64,000 bases of DNA from Cruorifilaria tuberocauda (taxonomy: Eukaryota; Nematoda; Chromadorea; Rhabditida; Onchocercidae), in the NCBI GenBank assembly GCA_013365365.1, contig JABVXU010000025.1:248001-312000 (forward strand), read 5' to 3'. Below, piece after piece: positions 22,834 through 36,300 of this stretch. Position 1 is the stretch's first letter. Each line of letters starts with the position of its first letter. The notes below the pieces were generated by a model. The model was not told the origin of the DNA. It did not search any database and saw only the letters and a list, made by a program, of their open reading frames with translations. The position numbers and the translations under genes were made by a program.

Positions 22834-25800
22834 TCACAAATTTTCTGGCATAAAGATGACCTCATAACGACACGGAGTGTCTGTGTGATTTATCCTGTGG
22901 TATTTATCACCCCAGCCTTTGCCAACACTGATATTCAGGAAACTGAGCGTATTAGCCGGATCATGTTTCGCGACATAGCTTTCGCTCCTCGCTTTCAGTA
23001 ACGGGTCACTAGATCCACGATGAACCCGGTAACAGTACCCGCTACTCACCCTTCTGATTGTTTCCGATTTATGTAGACCAAATGATGACGCGATAGAAAT
23101 GAACAACGGCTTATCACCACTGCAACAGTCTTCATACTAAATCGAATATCGAATCTTACAATTTCACCTATCTTTTCTTACGTGACTAATGGTACTATAT
23201 GATCCCGCTATTTCGAAGAACCTTCATCTCTTACATCCCCGAAGGTATCATCAATACAAACTTCCCTCTGTTTTATTTTCCATTCCTCACTTTCAAAGAC
23301 AATAATTTTCGAATTTCTTCTTTACCAGGAATTGCGATAAATCTCTCACAAACATAGGATTCCTTTGAAAATGATGAAGAAAAGGGATACCTATTATAGA
23401 GCCATACTTCTTGTGAATCGTCCTCATCCGCTTGCCTAATCAGTGCGAATGATACTTCGTTATCAATATCCCATTGGTTGCAAACATTTTGGCCATCGTG
23501 TACGGAATAAGCCAACAATCCAACAGCGACAAACTGTCCGGAAAGTGTCACACCATGTTCATCCATACGTTCTTTCTCTTTCCACCTATACAAATGAGCC
23601 CAAGCTGAAATGTTCACTCATATTAGACTATCATGCCAGTATAACGACCAGTTACTTCAAATCACCAAACAAAATAGCCAAGCAGACTACCATTTTTCCA
23701 TAACTTATCGTAGTGAACGAAAATTCAAGCCGTACTCTTGAAAAGGCTGCGAAACTGGAACTAATACTATTGACACTTGCAGTAATTAACTTCTTATTTG
23801 TCTAAATTTAAACGTTTTTAAAGTTTCGACAAATTTTCGAGTTTTTCCTGGGGCAATTATCTAAATTAATCATCTATGCTTTCTCGCCTAATGGGCATTT
23901 GCCTATTTACCATAGTGTTTACCGATTAAGAGCAGGAGTTAAGGAAAATTGGTGGAAGATTTCACTCTCCCTCTATTTCTCTTCCTGTGTCGTGTTGGTG
24001 TTGGGTTGCATTTATCCGACAATTACAGGTGCTTAAATTTGCTCTCAACACATTCAACATCCTTCCAACAATCTGATTAAAGAAGGCTGTAATTCACAGC
24101 TTATATAATTTGAGCGGAATCGGAAGCATTAGAAAACTCCAAGTTAAACTCTTCCGTTTCTAACGGCAACAGCTTCTTCCACTGCACAGTGTCAACAAAG
24201 GGAAGCAACCAGAAGTGAACAAATCGGTGGTGGTGATTCGGAATGCATGTTCACATCCCACATGAAATGGACAGTAATTAAGTCAGCACAGCGTGACACA
24301 CGAATGACGATGGAAAAGAATCGAGAAACAAATAATAAACGATGATATCACCTGAAGAAAAAGTTTGACTGCTACGTGTCGGTGAATTCAGAAGCATTGG
24401 CAGTATACGCGACGGTGGCAAAACGTTATTTGCAACACTTGTGCCCGTAATTTCATCACCGAAACCGGTATCATTTGTTATAACTAAATCAGTATTGAAT
24501 TAGAAAGAATATGAGAAATTTGGAAGAAAAAAGAAACATTAACCGGCTTAATGAACCATCAGGCCGTTAAATAATTTGATCGTTGATAATTAAGTTTATA
24601 TCTTCCGGTCTGCTGCAAAATCTTAAGAATATGTTCCGCTATCCATCGCTAATACTATGAACAATTATTACTCCAGCATCATTACGAATTACTAATAATA
24701 AATTTTGGAATGACTGCTAAGTGGCTGACATCAGTTACCAGAATGTCCCCCCGTAAGTAAGGAAAGAATTGCATTTATTTTCAGAACAGCTGAAAATATC
24801 AAACTTACACTAAAACTGAGAAAATGATTTATAAATAATTTCTTCATTAATGCAACTTACAGGAATGATCAATAACAGAAACGGCACCATTCAAGCCACC
24901 CGATATACTATCTTCTTCAGAAGACGATTCCGGATTTGCTGAAAAATGATAAAATTATGTTGCAGCACGAATATGTTGAAGAAACACTGCTTTGTGATTT
25001 CCTTTAAAACTCAAGCGATGAGAATCTGAAACTTCCTCTCGGAACACCTGGTGGATCCTGAAAGGAAAGGTGGCGTACCTCTTTTTGCTTTCTCATTCTC
25101 TCTTTTTCTTCTTTCTTTTGATGTCTTCTCTCTTCGTTCATCCGTTGGGAAAACATTTCATTAACTCATACGGTTCTTTGTCAAGAGAGATGCATTTCAT
25201 CCTACTACCAAAATATTTGCTTTCGAGGAATTAATTCGAATTATTCGAAAGTTGAATTTTTTCGAGAGGAACCATTTGATTTAAATGTTTGCAAGAATTA
25301 CTAAAGTCACATGCATATACGGGAATACCGGGCTACAGTTAATTGTTCTGAGGTGCTCCTGAACAGATGAAGGAGCAAGAAGGGGTTTAAAGAGTTGAAA
25401 AACCCAGGAAATTAAAATTGATCGATGATATCTTTTAAATCAAATCAATCATTCCTATTACTCACGCAAAACTTCTTTTCAAATTAATTATTATCAGTTT
25501 TTCGTAGATAAGAAATTTGTATACCAGCGATTGCTTGCCGTCTTCGTTTACATAGTGATGCTTTTCTCAAATTTGTTGGTGACATATTGTCTAAAAGAAA
25601 CACTAAGAAAAAACACTCCAAAATATTTTTAAGATCAAAGATACTTCAAAACTTTTCACTTCCAAAAAACTTTTCAACAACAAAAAACTTTCTTTTTCAT
25701 AATTTCGAAATATTCTTCAAAAATTCGCATTATTTTTCAGTTTTATCATTCGAACCATTATTATTATTAGTATTTGTGTTTTTATTCACTGTTATTGTTT

Positions 25801-27948
25801 ATTATTAATATTATTATTTATTGCTATAATCTAACATTAGTATCATTATTTATCATTATTATTGTTATTTGAACATTTTCTTGCCATCAGTATTTATCAT
25901 TATTATTTATTACTGCAAGTTTATTATTATCATTTGTTATTTTTATCACCATTATCAATTATTTTGTTATTATTATTACCATCAAATTTTCGGAAAAAAG
26001 TTAGTTACTTTGCAGGAAGTAAAGTCTAAGTTCGAAAAAAATCAAAAAGACTTCACTTTAATCCACATTAAAAATAATGACTAATAATTTTAATTTAGGT
26101 TAAAGTTAAAAATATTGGCCAGGACGACAATAACAAACTTATAAAGTGTTAATGAGCGAAATCAAATAATAATCAATGCATTTCTAAATTTTATAAACAC
26201 ACGCAAACTAATTGAATTGTTTCATAATCAGTAGTAAGTTTACATAATTAAATTATTTTAAGTTCAAAGTTAGATTAACTCAATTCACTTACTGCAATGT
26301 GAAGCAAGTTCAAGAATTTGCAATTCCAGGAATATCAAATAGCTTCCCATATGTACATTATTCAAAAATCCAAAGAATCTAATCAAGCAAGCAACAAAAT
26401 GTGACATTTAGATTAGAACAAAGAAAAGATATCTGTAAAATTCTGTAAAATTTTCTAATTTCCGCCGTGCGTTCAACAAATTTAAAAAATTTTTTTTTGA
26501 TAGATGAAGTGTTTCCACGAGAGAATAAGCTTCATAATTCCGTGCACTATTTGAACAAGTCTGCCGGAAAGTTCCTAAATTTATCCTTTATAGGAAAGGG
26601 GAAAATTAACTCCGCCATTACTTCCATCTGTTATCACCAATGACAAACTAGTAAACAATATTAACTAAAACAAAGACTATCAACAGATATCAATCTAATG
26701 AACGTACGCTGCTCGTAATTTACGGTGTCATGCGATAAGTTTTACACACTAGAGAATTACAAAGGTCAAGTAAGAAGTAATAGTGTGATTAATGATGGTG
26801 TAAAGAAACAAGCAGAAGAAGCATTAAGTTCATTGTAATTAGTGACAAGGAAAGAGAGCCAAGGCTTACCAATGATCCATAAAGCATAGTGGTAAGGATT
26901 GCAACAGGAAACTGTAGCATTATTCATGGTAACGCGGCCAAATCTACACCATGGCAGCGGATCTAACCTGTGCAATGCTGCATCTACCTGCAAAGTTATT
27001 ATTGAACTTTGTGATGTTACGTATGTGATAATTTAATACGACGTCAACGACATACTTTGCCAACAGAAGCAACTTGTAAAATACGTAATAAATAAGGAAA
27101 TTAGAATAAAGAAAAACGTTTGATAAAATGATAGTTAATTAATCTTTTTAATACAAAGAGAAAGTTTAAGACTAAAAAGAAGTTTGTTCGATGTCGAGTT
27201 ATAGATTTTAGATCTGCATAATTATTTTGCAGCTATCACATTACTTCACTCACAAACAAAGATGATCATTGACATTCGGCTTCACCTGTAATTCTTTCCA
27301 TCGCCATAGTTTACAACAAAGATAAGGTATAGACATAGGCTTATCAATCTGCGGTATCAAACCGGTATTTTCGTAGCGGTGATCCAGAAAACCTTCATCG
27401 TCATCTGTTTCAGCAACATCTCGTGAGCAACCCGGCACCTCTTCCATAATATCCATTGGCGGTCCGGGAGCACACTGCTTAATATCTCGGCCACCACTTT
27501 CCACTGCCTTAAAAGACAAGATGTTAGAAATTCCAAAAAATAAATGAATGCGAAATTGCTGAAAAGATGGATCTTAATTACTTGAGCTTAATTGGCAGCA
27601 TTCAACCAATAAGTGCAATGAGCTAATATGCTATTCAACAATCAAATATTGAAATACAAAACCTAGAACTTGATAAAAACGAAGACTTAAATTTAAATTT
27701 GGAAAAAACAGAAAAGGACAAAATGTGGTTTGCTTTCTCCGTAAAAATACCAAAATACAAAAGCAATGTAACCTTCATTTATTAAAATACGAAAAAAAGA
27801 AACTTTCTTAATTAACCATGAAAACCTTTAATATAGCCGCGAGGTCTTCTGTATCAAAAGCGCGCAACAAACGATTGAAACGTCTTTTTGAGCGTCTCTC
27901 GTCAGATGACTGAATGGTGCGTAACCTCCAAAGTCTAAAGAATTTCAT
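22834..27948 (-). CDS. tag-68: Inhibitory SMAD (Smad6/7 class)
   Basis: Intracellular antagonist of TGF-beta/BMP signalling, acting at type I receptors and on R-/co-SMADs. Exons: 27948-27826, 27507-27286, 26987-26870, 25080-25033, 24938-24861, 24483-24352, 23604-23391, 23119-22834 (406 residues, in frame). The N-terminus MKFFRLWRLRT and LKAVESGGR resemble Smad7 (RRLWR, LLQAVESRGG). The MH1 domain ends with LCCKLWRWKELQ, WCRFGR and SCCNPYHY. The zinc-site residues are present (Cys at 105/106, 129 and 143/144, His148). The MH2 domain (about 241-404) has WAHLYRWKEKERM, EVWLYNSGDKPLFIS, and the L3-loop equivalent GKGWGDKY followed by CRYEVIF. There is no C-terminal SSXS phosphorylation motif, as expected for an inhibitory SMAD. 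The linker is acidic (NPESSSEEDS). The fourth exon is uncertain: the better acceptor lies at 25057, which would need one further unseen exon. The ATG directly follows TTGTGCAG, compatible with trans-splicing. The class is secure; the C. elegans symbol is an inferred orthology. Confidence 0.9.
25738..25990. repeat. TTA/ATT trinucleotide-rich block in a SMAD intron
   Basis: Runs of ATTATTATT and TTATTATTA interrupted by point changes, lying between the MH1 and linker exons. The Tyr/Ile/His-rich open frame at 25869-26084 is a product of this composition. Confidence 0.75.
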
Positions 27949-28400
27949 CTGCACAATTGCTTAAACTTTAAATTTAATCAAATTATTCATTTCTCGTTTT
28001 ATGAAGCCGTTAAACATAAAAATTATGCAACATTTATTGAAGATATATTTGCCACTAAAGTATTAGGTTGAAGCTGTTTCCAGAAATCAGTAATTAATTA
28101 TTGTAAGTTACTTTGCACGAAAGTAAATGAGTACTTAACATATCGTACAACGAAGAATGCAGATATAAGAGATGGAATGAAATCATTTCAGCTAATGGAA
28201 AAGATAAACGAGGGATATTACGGACAGGGGAATTGGAACATTCCGGACGGAAGCAATAAGTAATGAGAGTTTGATTGACCCTTGACATTGTGAGCTATAA
28301 ACGTTTGTATATTACTAGAATAACGTCTGATCATCCACTAATCCCTACTGAAGAAAAGTTTTAGATGCAAAGAGCAAATGCAAACTGCAGTTAGGATAAC
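27949..28400. other. Upstream flank of the I-SMAD gene
   Basis: Should hold the I-SMAD promoter and outron. A short open stretch at 28190-28290 (-) with NQTLITYCFRPECSNSP could be an exon of another gene but has no clear donor. No promoter element was recognised. Confidence 0.35.
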
Positions 28401-28523
28401 CTTTCAATGTGTCGCCTTCGTTCGGATAGGAAGCACCAAATTTTGCAATCCAACGGCATACCGTTGCATTTGCGCGCTCCACTACCTCATCCCGACACAA
28501 ACTTTGTGTCGGACGCTCTTTTT
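28401..28523 (-). other. Exon-like segment, gene unknown
   Basis: A 123-base segment of higher GC content between a TTTCCAG acceptor and an AAAG/GTTATC donor. It is open in one frame with phase 1 at both ends and encodes ERPTQSLCRDEVVE then VCRWIAKFGASYP. The opposite strand is also open and Cys-rich over the same bases, so strand is not certain. No family was recognised and no partner exon could be joined in phase. It contains the palindrome CCGACACAAA-C-TTTGTGTCGG. Confidence 0.3.
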
Positions 28524-29719
28524 CTGGAAAGAGTGATTGATTACTTAGTGATTCTTGAGTAACAAGAAGGGATAGCATTTCTATAAGCAACTGGGGTTGA
28601 AGGTTAGACTCATTACATGAGATTCATGTCATCAGATAGTTTGGTGTATGAAACAGTTAGTACATTCCACCTCAAATTTCACTTCCTCGACCAGTGAACT
28701 AAGATTAATCAAGCGAAATTCTACTACCTTAGAATTGAGCTAATGCTTGTAATTATTTGTTAATAAAAGAAAAGTTTAGTTATAATTGAATGGGAAATTG
28801 AAAGGAACAGTTAGCCGGAACAAAGCTAAGATGAAATTGTTCTAATGCGACAATGGTTTTATTTCACTGCATTTCCGGAAATAACGGAGAAACAAAGGCA
28901 GTACTAATGAGAAATGATGAGATTAGTGGAGAGGACTGAAAATGGAAAAAAAAATTTTCAAGATTGAATGAATGTTTGAGTTAGTATTTTTGCGCCTTAG
29001 AGAATAATTTGAGCTCTTCTTCCTCGTTTATTATTTACCACTAAAAGTACATGCTTCCTCTCTCGGATTCCACTCATTTCCTCTAGCGGAGGAAGAAACA
29101 AATTCTTGAAACGATTTCAAAATTCGCTTCAAAAGCATCTCATGCGGCAGACGGTACTTCTTCTTTCTTCAGTCCATTCCTTTGCATAATTTATTGCTTT
29201 TTTGATAAATAGGAAAGGATTGATGGAAGATATTTTAATTATGAACTATCCATTTAATTACGGCAGACAAACAACTTATCGCGCATTATTCACGATAAAT
29301 AACAACAAATGAAATATATTTTCAATATGACCGCAGTTAAGAATAATCAAATTAAACAAGACCCATTACTTCCAATAAATCAAGAAACAAGACAGTTAAG
29401 ATTTCTTGAAAGAAGTTGATGATATGTATTTCTGAAAGAAAGAATTTGTAATTTGAAATTTCTAACAAACTATTAACGCAGTAAATGATTGAAGTTTCTC
29501 CATTGACAACAACTTATCTGATTCACTTGGCAAAATTATAATAAATTATTCCACATTTTCTTTCCAAACTGCTTCTCGATATCACTAAAACCGGAATTGA
29601 CAAATGGAAAATTCATTTCCTGGCCTCTCAATTCATAAGCAAAAGCGACAATTCGAAAGAGGAGAACTCAAGGGAGAATTATTGAAATGGTTTTTAATGT
29701 GAATGGATGGATGACTAAC

Positions 29720-29827
29720 TTCCCGACACGAAGCCGATGTCGGATGAATGTGGTGGCAACTGGGATAATCTTCAACTTCCTTTCCGTCATTCGTTAGCCA
29801 TGCCTTATCCGTTTCCCTCCCTGTCCT
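29720..29827 (-). other. Exon-like segment, gene unknown
   Basis: A 108-base open segment (phase 0 at both ends) between a GGTTCAG acceptor and a GGAA/GTTAGT donor, encoding RTGRETDKAWLTNDGKEVED then YPSCHHIHPTSASCRE. On the plus strand a 50-codon frame containing ECGGNWDNLQLPFRHS is also open. Either or neither may be real. It cannot be joined in phase to the segment at 28401-28523. Confidence 0.25.
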
Positions 29828-32214
29828 CTGAACCAAACCAAAATCGATTTGAAAATGGGAAAAAGCTTTGTAAGCTATAAATCAAATTTCCATCTTTTTT
29901 ATTTGTTTCCTTCAACGAAACATTTGTTTTCTTCCTAATTGATAATTTCATAGCTTAACTCACATTTATCATTGCTTTTAATCGTTATGACTCCCGGACT
30001 TTATAAAGTACGACGAAAGATGGACATCTAGTCTAATTCCATTTTAATTTCAGTATTTTAATCCTCACTACTTTCTTCTTTCTTCGCAGTAACAATAAAT
30101 TTCAAATTATCTTCGGGAGCAAAACTAAAGATAATTAAGATCGATAAGATCAATCAAAATTTTGAAAGCAAACATATCGGCAGAAATTAAAAATTTCCCT
30201 AACTAAATATTAAGTTTGTATATTTTTATCATTATCAGTCTTTGTTCACATTCTTTCAAGAGACCAATGATCTCCCAGAACAGGTTAGCTTCATTCCCTT
30301 ATTCGACTGGTGAGTGGTAATATTAATATAAAACAAAATCAAGCTAATTTTACAAAATTACGAAAATTAAAGTGATTAACAAATGATATAAGAAAAATGC
30401 TAAAAAAGTAAATAATATAAAAAAGGAAAAAATAACAAATCGAACCTGCAAGCAGTTACTCCCGAGAAATATCGAATCTATTTTGAACTTGATTGGTGAA
30501 TAGCAGAAATTATAGGTAAGGAATGAAAGAAAAATGAATTGGTGTGACAAAAATAGATCGATATGGAATCACTGGAATTCTTCTGATTTTAGTATTAATT
30601 GAAATTTCTCGTCCGCTAAATGGCTGATATAATTTGCAGTAAAGTTGAATTAGCGCCGTTTACCTCTGCATCTTCGAAAGTATTTAACTTTGTTTTCTGT
30701 TCAGTAAATCTGCAAAAAGAGAATTTCCTAATGAAAATTACAAGCAAATAATTGCCGAGACAAAAATAATACAAAGGGGCGAACCGATAGCTAATATAGT
30801 AATAATTTCAACAAATTATAGATTAGACCAATTTCACAAGAACTAAAATATATTTTGAACATACGAAGCAAATGATTTATATTATATTGCAACGGCCTTT
30901 TACAGAACAATGAAATAACTATTTAAGTTATTTACTCCAAAAGTTTTACTCAATTGATTTTCTGGATCAAGGCATAACTAAAATCCATCAGAAGTAACTC
31001 ATAATAGTTGACTATGCCAAACATTTACAGATTTTGCGATAAGTATCATCGAGATGATCAAATATTACTAAAATTTTGAAATTTCGAGTCTGGCCAAATT
31101 AGCGTTAATAGGGAAAAACATTATATATTCGGGAATCTATACCTATAGCAATGAAACTTCGAGGAATTTGATTGCTAATTAATTAATAAAGAATGCAAAC
31201 AAGTACATTCATGCAACTTTCAACTGAAAATGAAATTTTGAAAGTAGAAAAGAAAAAAACTTGTTAAAATTCAACAAAAGTGATGGATGGGAATAATGAC
31301 TAGGATGATATAATGCTCTCTCTTCACATGAAATTTTCTTCTCAACTAATATGAAATTTAAATTTGAAATATTTTATTCAATAAAATAAGAAAATATTCT
31401 CCATAGCATGATTCGGGAAAAGGTTAGTAAAGAGTGAGAAATGAGAAACTAAAACGCAACATTTTCAAATTACTAAAATGAAATACTAAATAATGGAAGG
31501 AATATTAATTCCATTCCTGAACGGAAGAATCGAATGAGAGTTCGAAACTGGTGAAAAAAGGACGGATTGTCTAATTGGATGTCATTAGATAAGTGAATTC
31601 GTTTCCGCCGAATTCGATGACTTGAAATCTACAACAAAATGTCTTTCTGCATGCGACTTTTTGCCGTCCATCGTGACGAAAATCATGCCAAAATCGTACC
31701 AAAGCAGGAAATTTAGAAAGAATGATAAAATAATCGAAATCAAAAAAAACCAAAAACCAATTCATTTCTTGTAAAACTTGAAGCTTTCTTGTTTATGCCT
31801 ATTTTAATTTCAAGAAAAGATGGAAGAAAAAGGACAAGTGAGAAATCAAAAATTTTGGAGTTGTCCTGACTCGGCCTTGTTGTCCTTTCATTTTCGACTT
31901 GCTTGGCTAAATTTTCCCGACTGATTTAAAAATGCTTTCAAAATTTTGAATTTGTTTTCATCCAGTTTTTTCATTCTTCGCCTGTTTTGACTAATCCTTC
32001 CGAAGTTATTTCGGTGTATTTTAAAACATTTTCTAAAATTTGACTAGCTTTATACATTCATGTCATATTTCCATCTACGCCTTCGGCTTGTTTGACTAGT
32101 CTTCTAAAAGTTGGACACGATTATAGGCAGCAAGAACAATAAACTTGTAACTGAAAATTGATCGAACTTTGTAAATACTTGAAATGTATTTAAAAATATA
32201 GTTAACATTACTGC

Positions 32215-32300
32215 TACTATTACCACAGCAACAACAATAACAACAACGACAGCAAATACAACTATTAAGAGAACAACAACAGCAAAAGCAACTAGCAGTG
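32215..32300. repeat. AAC/CAA trinucleotide-rich tract
   Basis: CAACAACAATAACAACAACG-type repetition. The Val-rich minus-strand open frame over it is compositional. Confidence 0.7.
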
Positions 32301-33189
32301 ATAATTCCGGAAGAGACAAGGGCTATTTTTGCGGAATTCTGAAGGCCTGAAGATTCCAGTAGACGGGAGGAGAGGAAGCGGAAGGGGTGACTTACTTTAC
32401 AACGTTATAAACAAATGTTCGTTTATTCTAGCTAGATTTGTGTCACATCGACAAGAAGGATCAAGAGATGTTTGTCTGCTAATTTCCCTGCATCGCTGTT
32501 CATCCTTCTCTCTCTCCTATTTATTTCTCTCTCCCCATCTTTCAAACCTTGTAAAAAAGAAAAAATTACGTGAAGCAAATAACACGACCTGGTATCTGTC
32601 TTACCTGATTTATAAGTGAGTGTTAGAATGGATTCACTAAAAACGAAAATTCCCGCGAATGATTTCAAGTTTTTTCATTCTCGAAATATGCTCTCACTTA
32701 TCCCATTCATCCTTCATTCTCATTTTCACTTGAATATTCTGAAAGATGAAAGAAGAAAAAGAAGGAAGTGATAAAAATGATATATATTTGTGGAGGTAAG
32801 GGAACTTCGTACAACTTTGATGTTTATTTATTTAAATCGAGAAGTTTGTCAACAGAAGAGAAGAAAGAAGGGAAGAGGGAAGGAGAGAAAGGAAGTAAAC
32901 TTATGTTTAAAAAGTTGACAGAAACTCTGTCAAATTACTGGTCGCTATTTGTTACTGCTTGGTTGGAAACCTAGTGTCCTAAAAACTATCACGCTAATGA
33001 ATGCCGGAGATAAGAAGGGAGAGGTCTGAAGACCTGGAATAGAAGCGATCTTCGACACAATCATGGATTGAAAAGGGAAAAATGATAAAATATATCGAAA
33101 AATTATTTCCATAAAGGCACTAACACACATATAGTAATATATAAATAAATCCCTGTCTAAACAAATTTTCTCTCCATTTATCCTTTCCA

Positions 33190-33230
33190 ACCTCTCTCTT
33201 CCCTCTCTCTCTCTCCCCCACCTCGTCTTC
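33190..33230. repeat. CT-rich microsatellite
   Basis: Interrupted (CT)n tract, strongly pyrimidine-biased on the plus strand, in otherwise anonymous sequence. Confidence 0.7.
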
Positions 33231-33328
33231 TTTCTTCATTTAATACTTGCTGATAATAGATGGATTGGTAAGTTAAACTTCAATGAATTGGTTTATTTCA
33301 ATGTTTCCACAACAAATTTGATAATAAA

Positions 33329-33371
33329 AACGACGATAACAACAACAATACCAATAATCATTATCGTCGTT
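33329..33371. repeat. 11-bp inverted repeat within a trinucleotide tract
   Basis: AACGACGATAA (33329-33339) is exactly complementary to TTATCGTCGTT (33361-33371), with an AAC/AAT-rich spacer. It probably arose from repeat slippage and inversion-like symmetry of the triplets. Confidence 0.6.
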
Positions 33372-36300
33372 ATCATTATCATTAAATTGACCTTGCATGG
33401 AATCAAGGGAGTATGACTGCCATAGAATAAAAGTGAGGAAATAAGGTGAAAATAAACACTAAGTGGGAAATATGGTGTAAATTTAACTTCATGAAATAAT
33501 TAATCCCTTCAAAATCACGAAATCGAAAAATTCATTTTTTTAAAACTCTAATAAACTGAGAAAATGAGTGTTAATAGGTGATTAAAGTAAATGCTTGGTA
33601 TTCGTTATGCTTGACTTATATCCTTTACTTTTTTTCTCCTGAAATCCATCATTATTCGGATACGTTGGATCCGAAATGAATAGAATGACTATCTGGTAAA
33701 GGATATCGACCGCAATACTCCGCTCGTCACATCCTTTTCCAAAAAATACTTCTTTTACAGAACTAATCTTAGGGAAGGATTTCCCAATAGAGTTTGATAT
33801 GATATGACCATTCAATCGAAATAAGTAAACTACATGGCAATAATTGTTTTTCCTATTTTACTCAGCAAACAATTTAATCTAGAAATCTATTCTAGTGGAA
33901 AGTTATATGATATCGAAATATAATAAATATTATTCATTAATTCTCAGATAATCATATCACTCCTACCATAAATATCAACACTGATATTTTTTGTTCCACT
34001 GAAAAATAACTTAACAAACCTAAAAGAAAAGAAAACAGACTTGTTTTCTAATATTCGTTAAGTCAAGATATAACTTTCTGCAGGAGAATAAAGTGAGTTA
34101 AAGGAGGTGATAAAATAACAACAGCATCATCGAGATTTCTACAAGTGTAATCCTTTGAAGATGACACGTAGCTTCAAAATTCCTGTAGAATTCTTCCTAA
34201 TCTTAATGAAAGCATATTAATTGTCTGTTTCTATTTTTAGATCCATTCGAAAGAAAGTGAATCAGACAAAGCAATACCTCTGCTTTGATGGACACATCGC
34301 TTCTACTTCGGTACATTCGAGAAATAGAAGCGAATTATGAAATGTAAGATCATCCTACGCCTAATCAATGATTAAGATTAATTTCTGGATGAACGAATAG
34401 AATTTCTTACTAGACGAACCGACCCTTCCAGCCCAAATTGCTTTCAATACCTCTTCCCCATCTGCCCTCATTCCTTTCCTTATCTTTTTTATTTCTCTAC
34501 CTATTCAACAAGATATCAACCATTATTAATTTTACTCATTACCAATTTCAATCACAACACCAACAGATAATTAATCATAATTAATAATTAATAATAAATA
34601 ATCAAAAACGAAGCGAAAAGATTGATTTTCTAAGATTTTCTTTGTGATTTCGTCACTCCCACATTTCTTTCTCAGATATTTTTATCCTTAATTGTTATTC
34701 GATTTCAAAGAAGAAAACAGAACAATAAAGTTAACGGTATTTACTTGACTGTATATTTAGAAAGTACTTTCCCACCATTAACACCTGAAATTTTCAAAAT
34801 AAAATTTAGAAAAATCAACATAATTAATTATTATAATACCTAACAAAACCATGTACATGTGATAACTTTGAAAACCTCGGAAATATTAAATCACTCTCAT
34901 TTGATTCAGATTTCGTATCGATGCCTTAAATAAAGCATATCAAGCAAATTAAATATCGAATTGAAAAGAAATGATATGTTCTGCTGATTTTGAAAGATAT
35001 TTTACGCTCATTAAATGAAAAGATAATTTTTCCATTATATTCCATTGTGATCGAGGGAGTGCAATCGATATCCCCTGATAACAAAAGGATATTTAGATGC
35101 AAAATCACCTGGTAGGTGAACGGTATTTGATAGACTTCAGATCTCCTGAGGCAGGAAGATGTTAGGTGAGACGTACTGCACATTCTGATAATGCTGCTGA
35201 AATTAACCAAAAATTAGCGGAATGTCAGAAATGTATCGCAGGGCAAAGATTTGAAAAGTTTTCGCTTAAATTATCTAAATAAACGGAAGTAAAACTAAAA
35301 CGGTAAACCTGAATAGCTTAAGTAATTAAATTATTTCCAATACATATCTTTCTTTTTCTAGCCTAAAAATCAACCTTCGATTTCTAAAAAACCAAATTCG
35401 GATTTAGTGAGAAAAAAACGGTAAATTCCTGATTTATGAAAGAAAGATGCAAAAGAAAAAGTGGGTTGTTGCAGAGTTAATAAATAGAGACATGAAGAAG
35501 GAAAAAAGAAAACCTGAAATCAGCTGAACGCAGACACATAGACGTAAACACGCAAACATGTTGGCACACATACACGCATACCACGTACCTTATTTATCAA
35601 AGTTAGTCCTCATATGCATATGTGATATAGATATAAAATCATAACGCAGGTGAACAATAAAATTACGTCATTTTGTTGCTTAGTTTGCTTTAATCGGCCA
35701 AATTGCAGGAGGTCGAGAAACTGTTATGTTGACGTTTTCTACATTTACGAATACCTAATTTCTTCTCGATCCTTCCCTCTATCCCTTTGATAAGCGAATA
35801 AATACTATCGATGATAAAAGATTTGAGAAAGAAGTGACACGAAAGAGAAAAAAATTATTTGGAAAGTGGTGTAGGCAGTCGTCAAAAAGATGAGTTGTTA
35901 TTCGAAAAATTCAATTTTGCAATCCCTTCCAGACGTATAAAACTTAAGCTGTAGCTATTCACATTGACACAACTCATCTTACTTTCAATAGTTTGCTACT
36001 TTTTCTTCTCTACCAGGTGGAAATCCAATGTTAACGAAATCAAACACAACCAATTTCAATACATCTCCCGAGTTAACATATCACAGTATCAATTTCTCTT
36101 ATCAAATTTGGAAAAGAGCTCAGCTTCCAATATTTCGAACAGTTCATTAAAAATAAAATACTGGTTTTTTGAATTTCACTTATGCTTTCTTTTGATAAAA
36201 AGGAAAATTTATTGAATGACTGGAAAATACGCCACACAAAAGTATGACTAATTACTGCTTTTGCTAATTTCTTTATTCATGCAACTTTTAAGATTCAGGT

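Noticed and set aside
23443..23703. 86-codon plus-strand ORF
   Set aside because: Antisense shadow of the SMAD MH2 exon, which has clear family matches.
32104..32319. Val-rich minus-strand ORF resembling a membrane protein
   Set aside because: Encoded by an AAC/CAA microsatellite.
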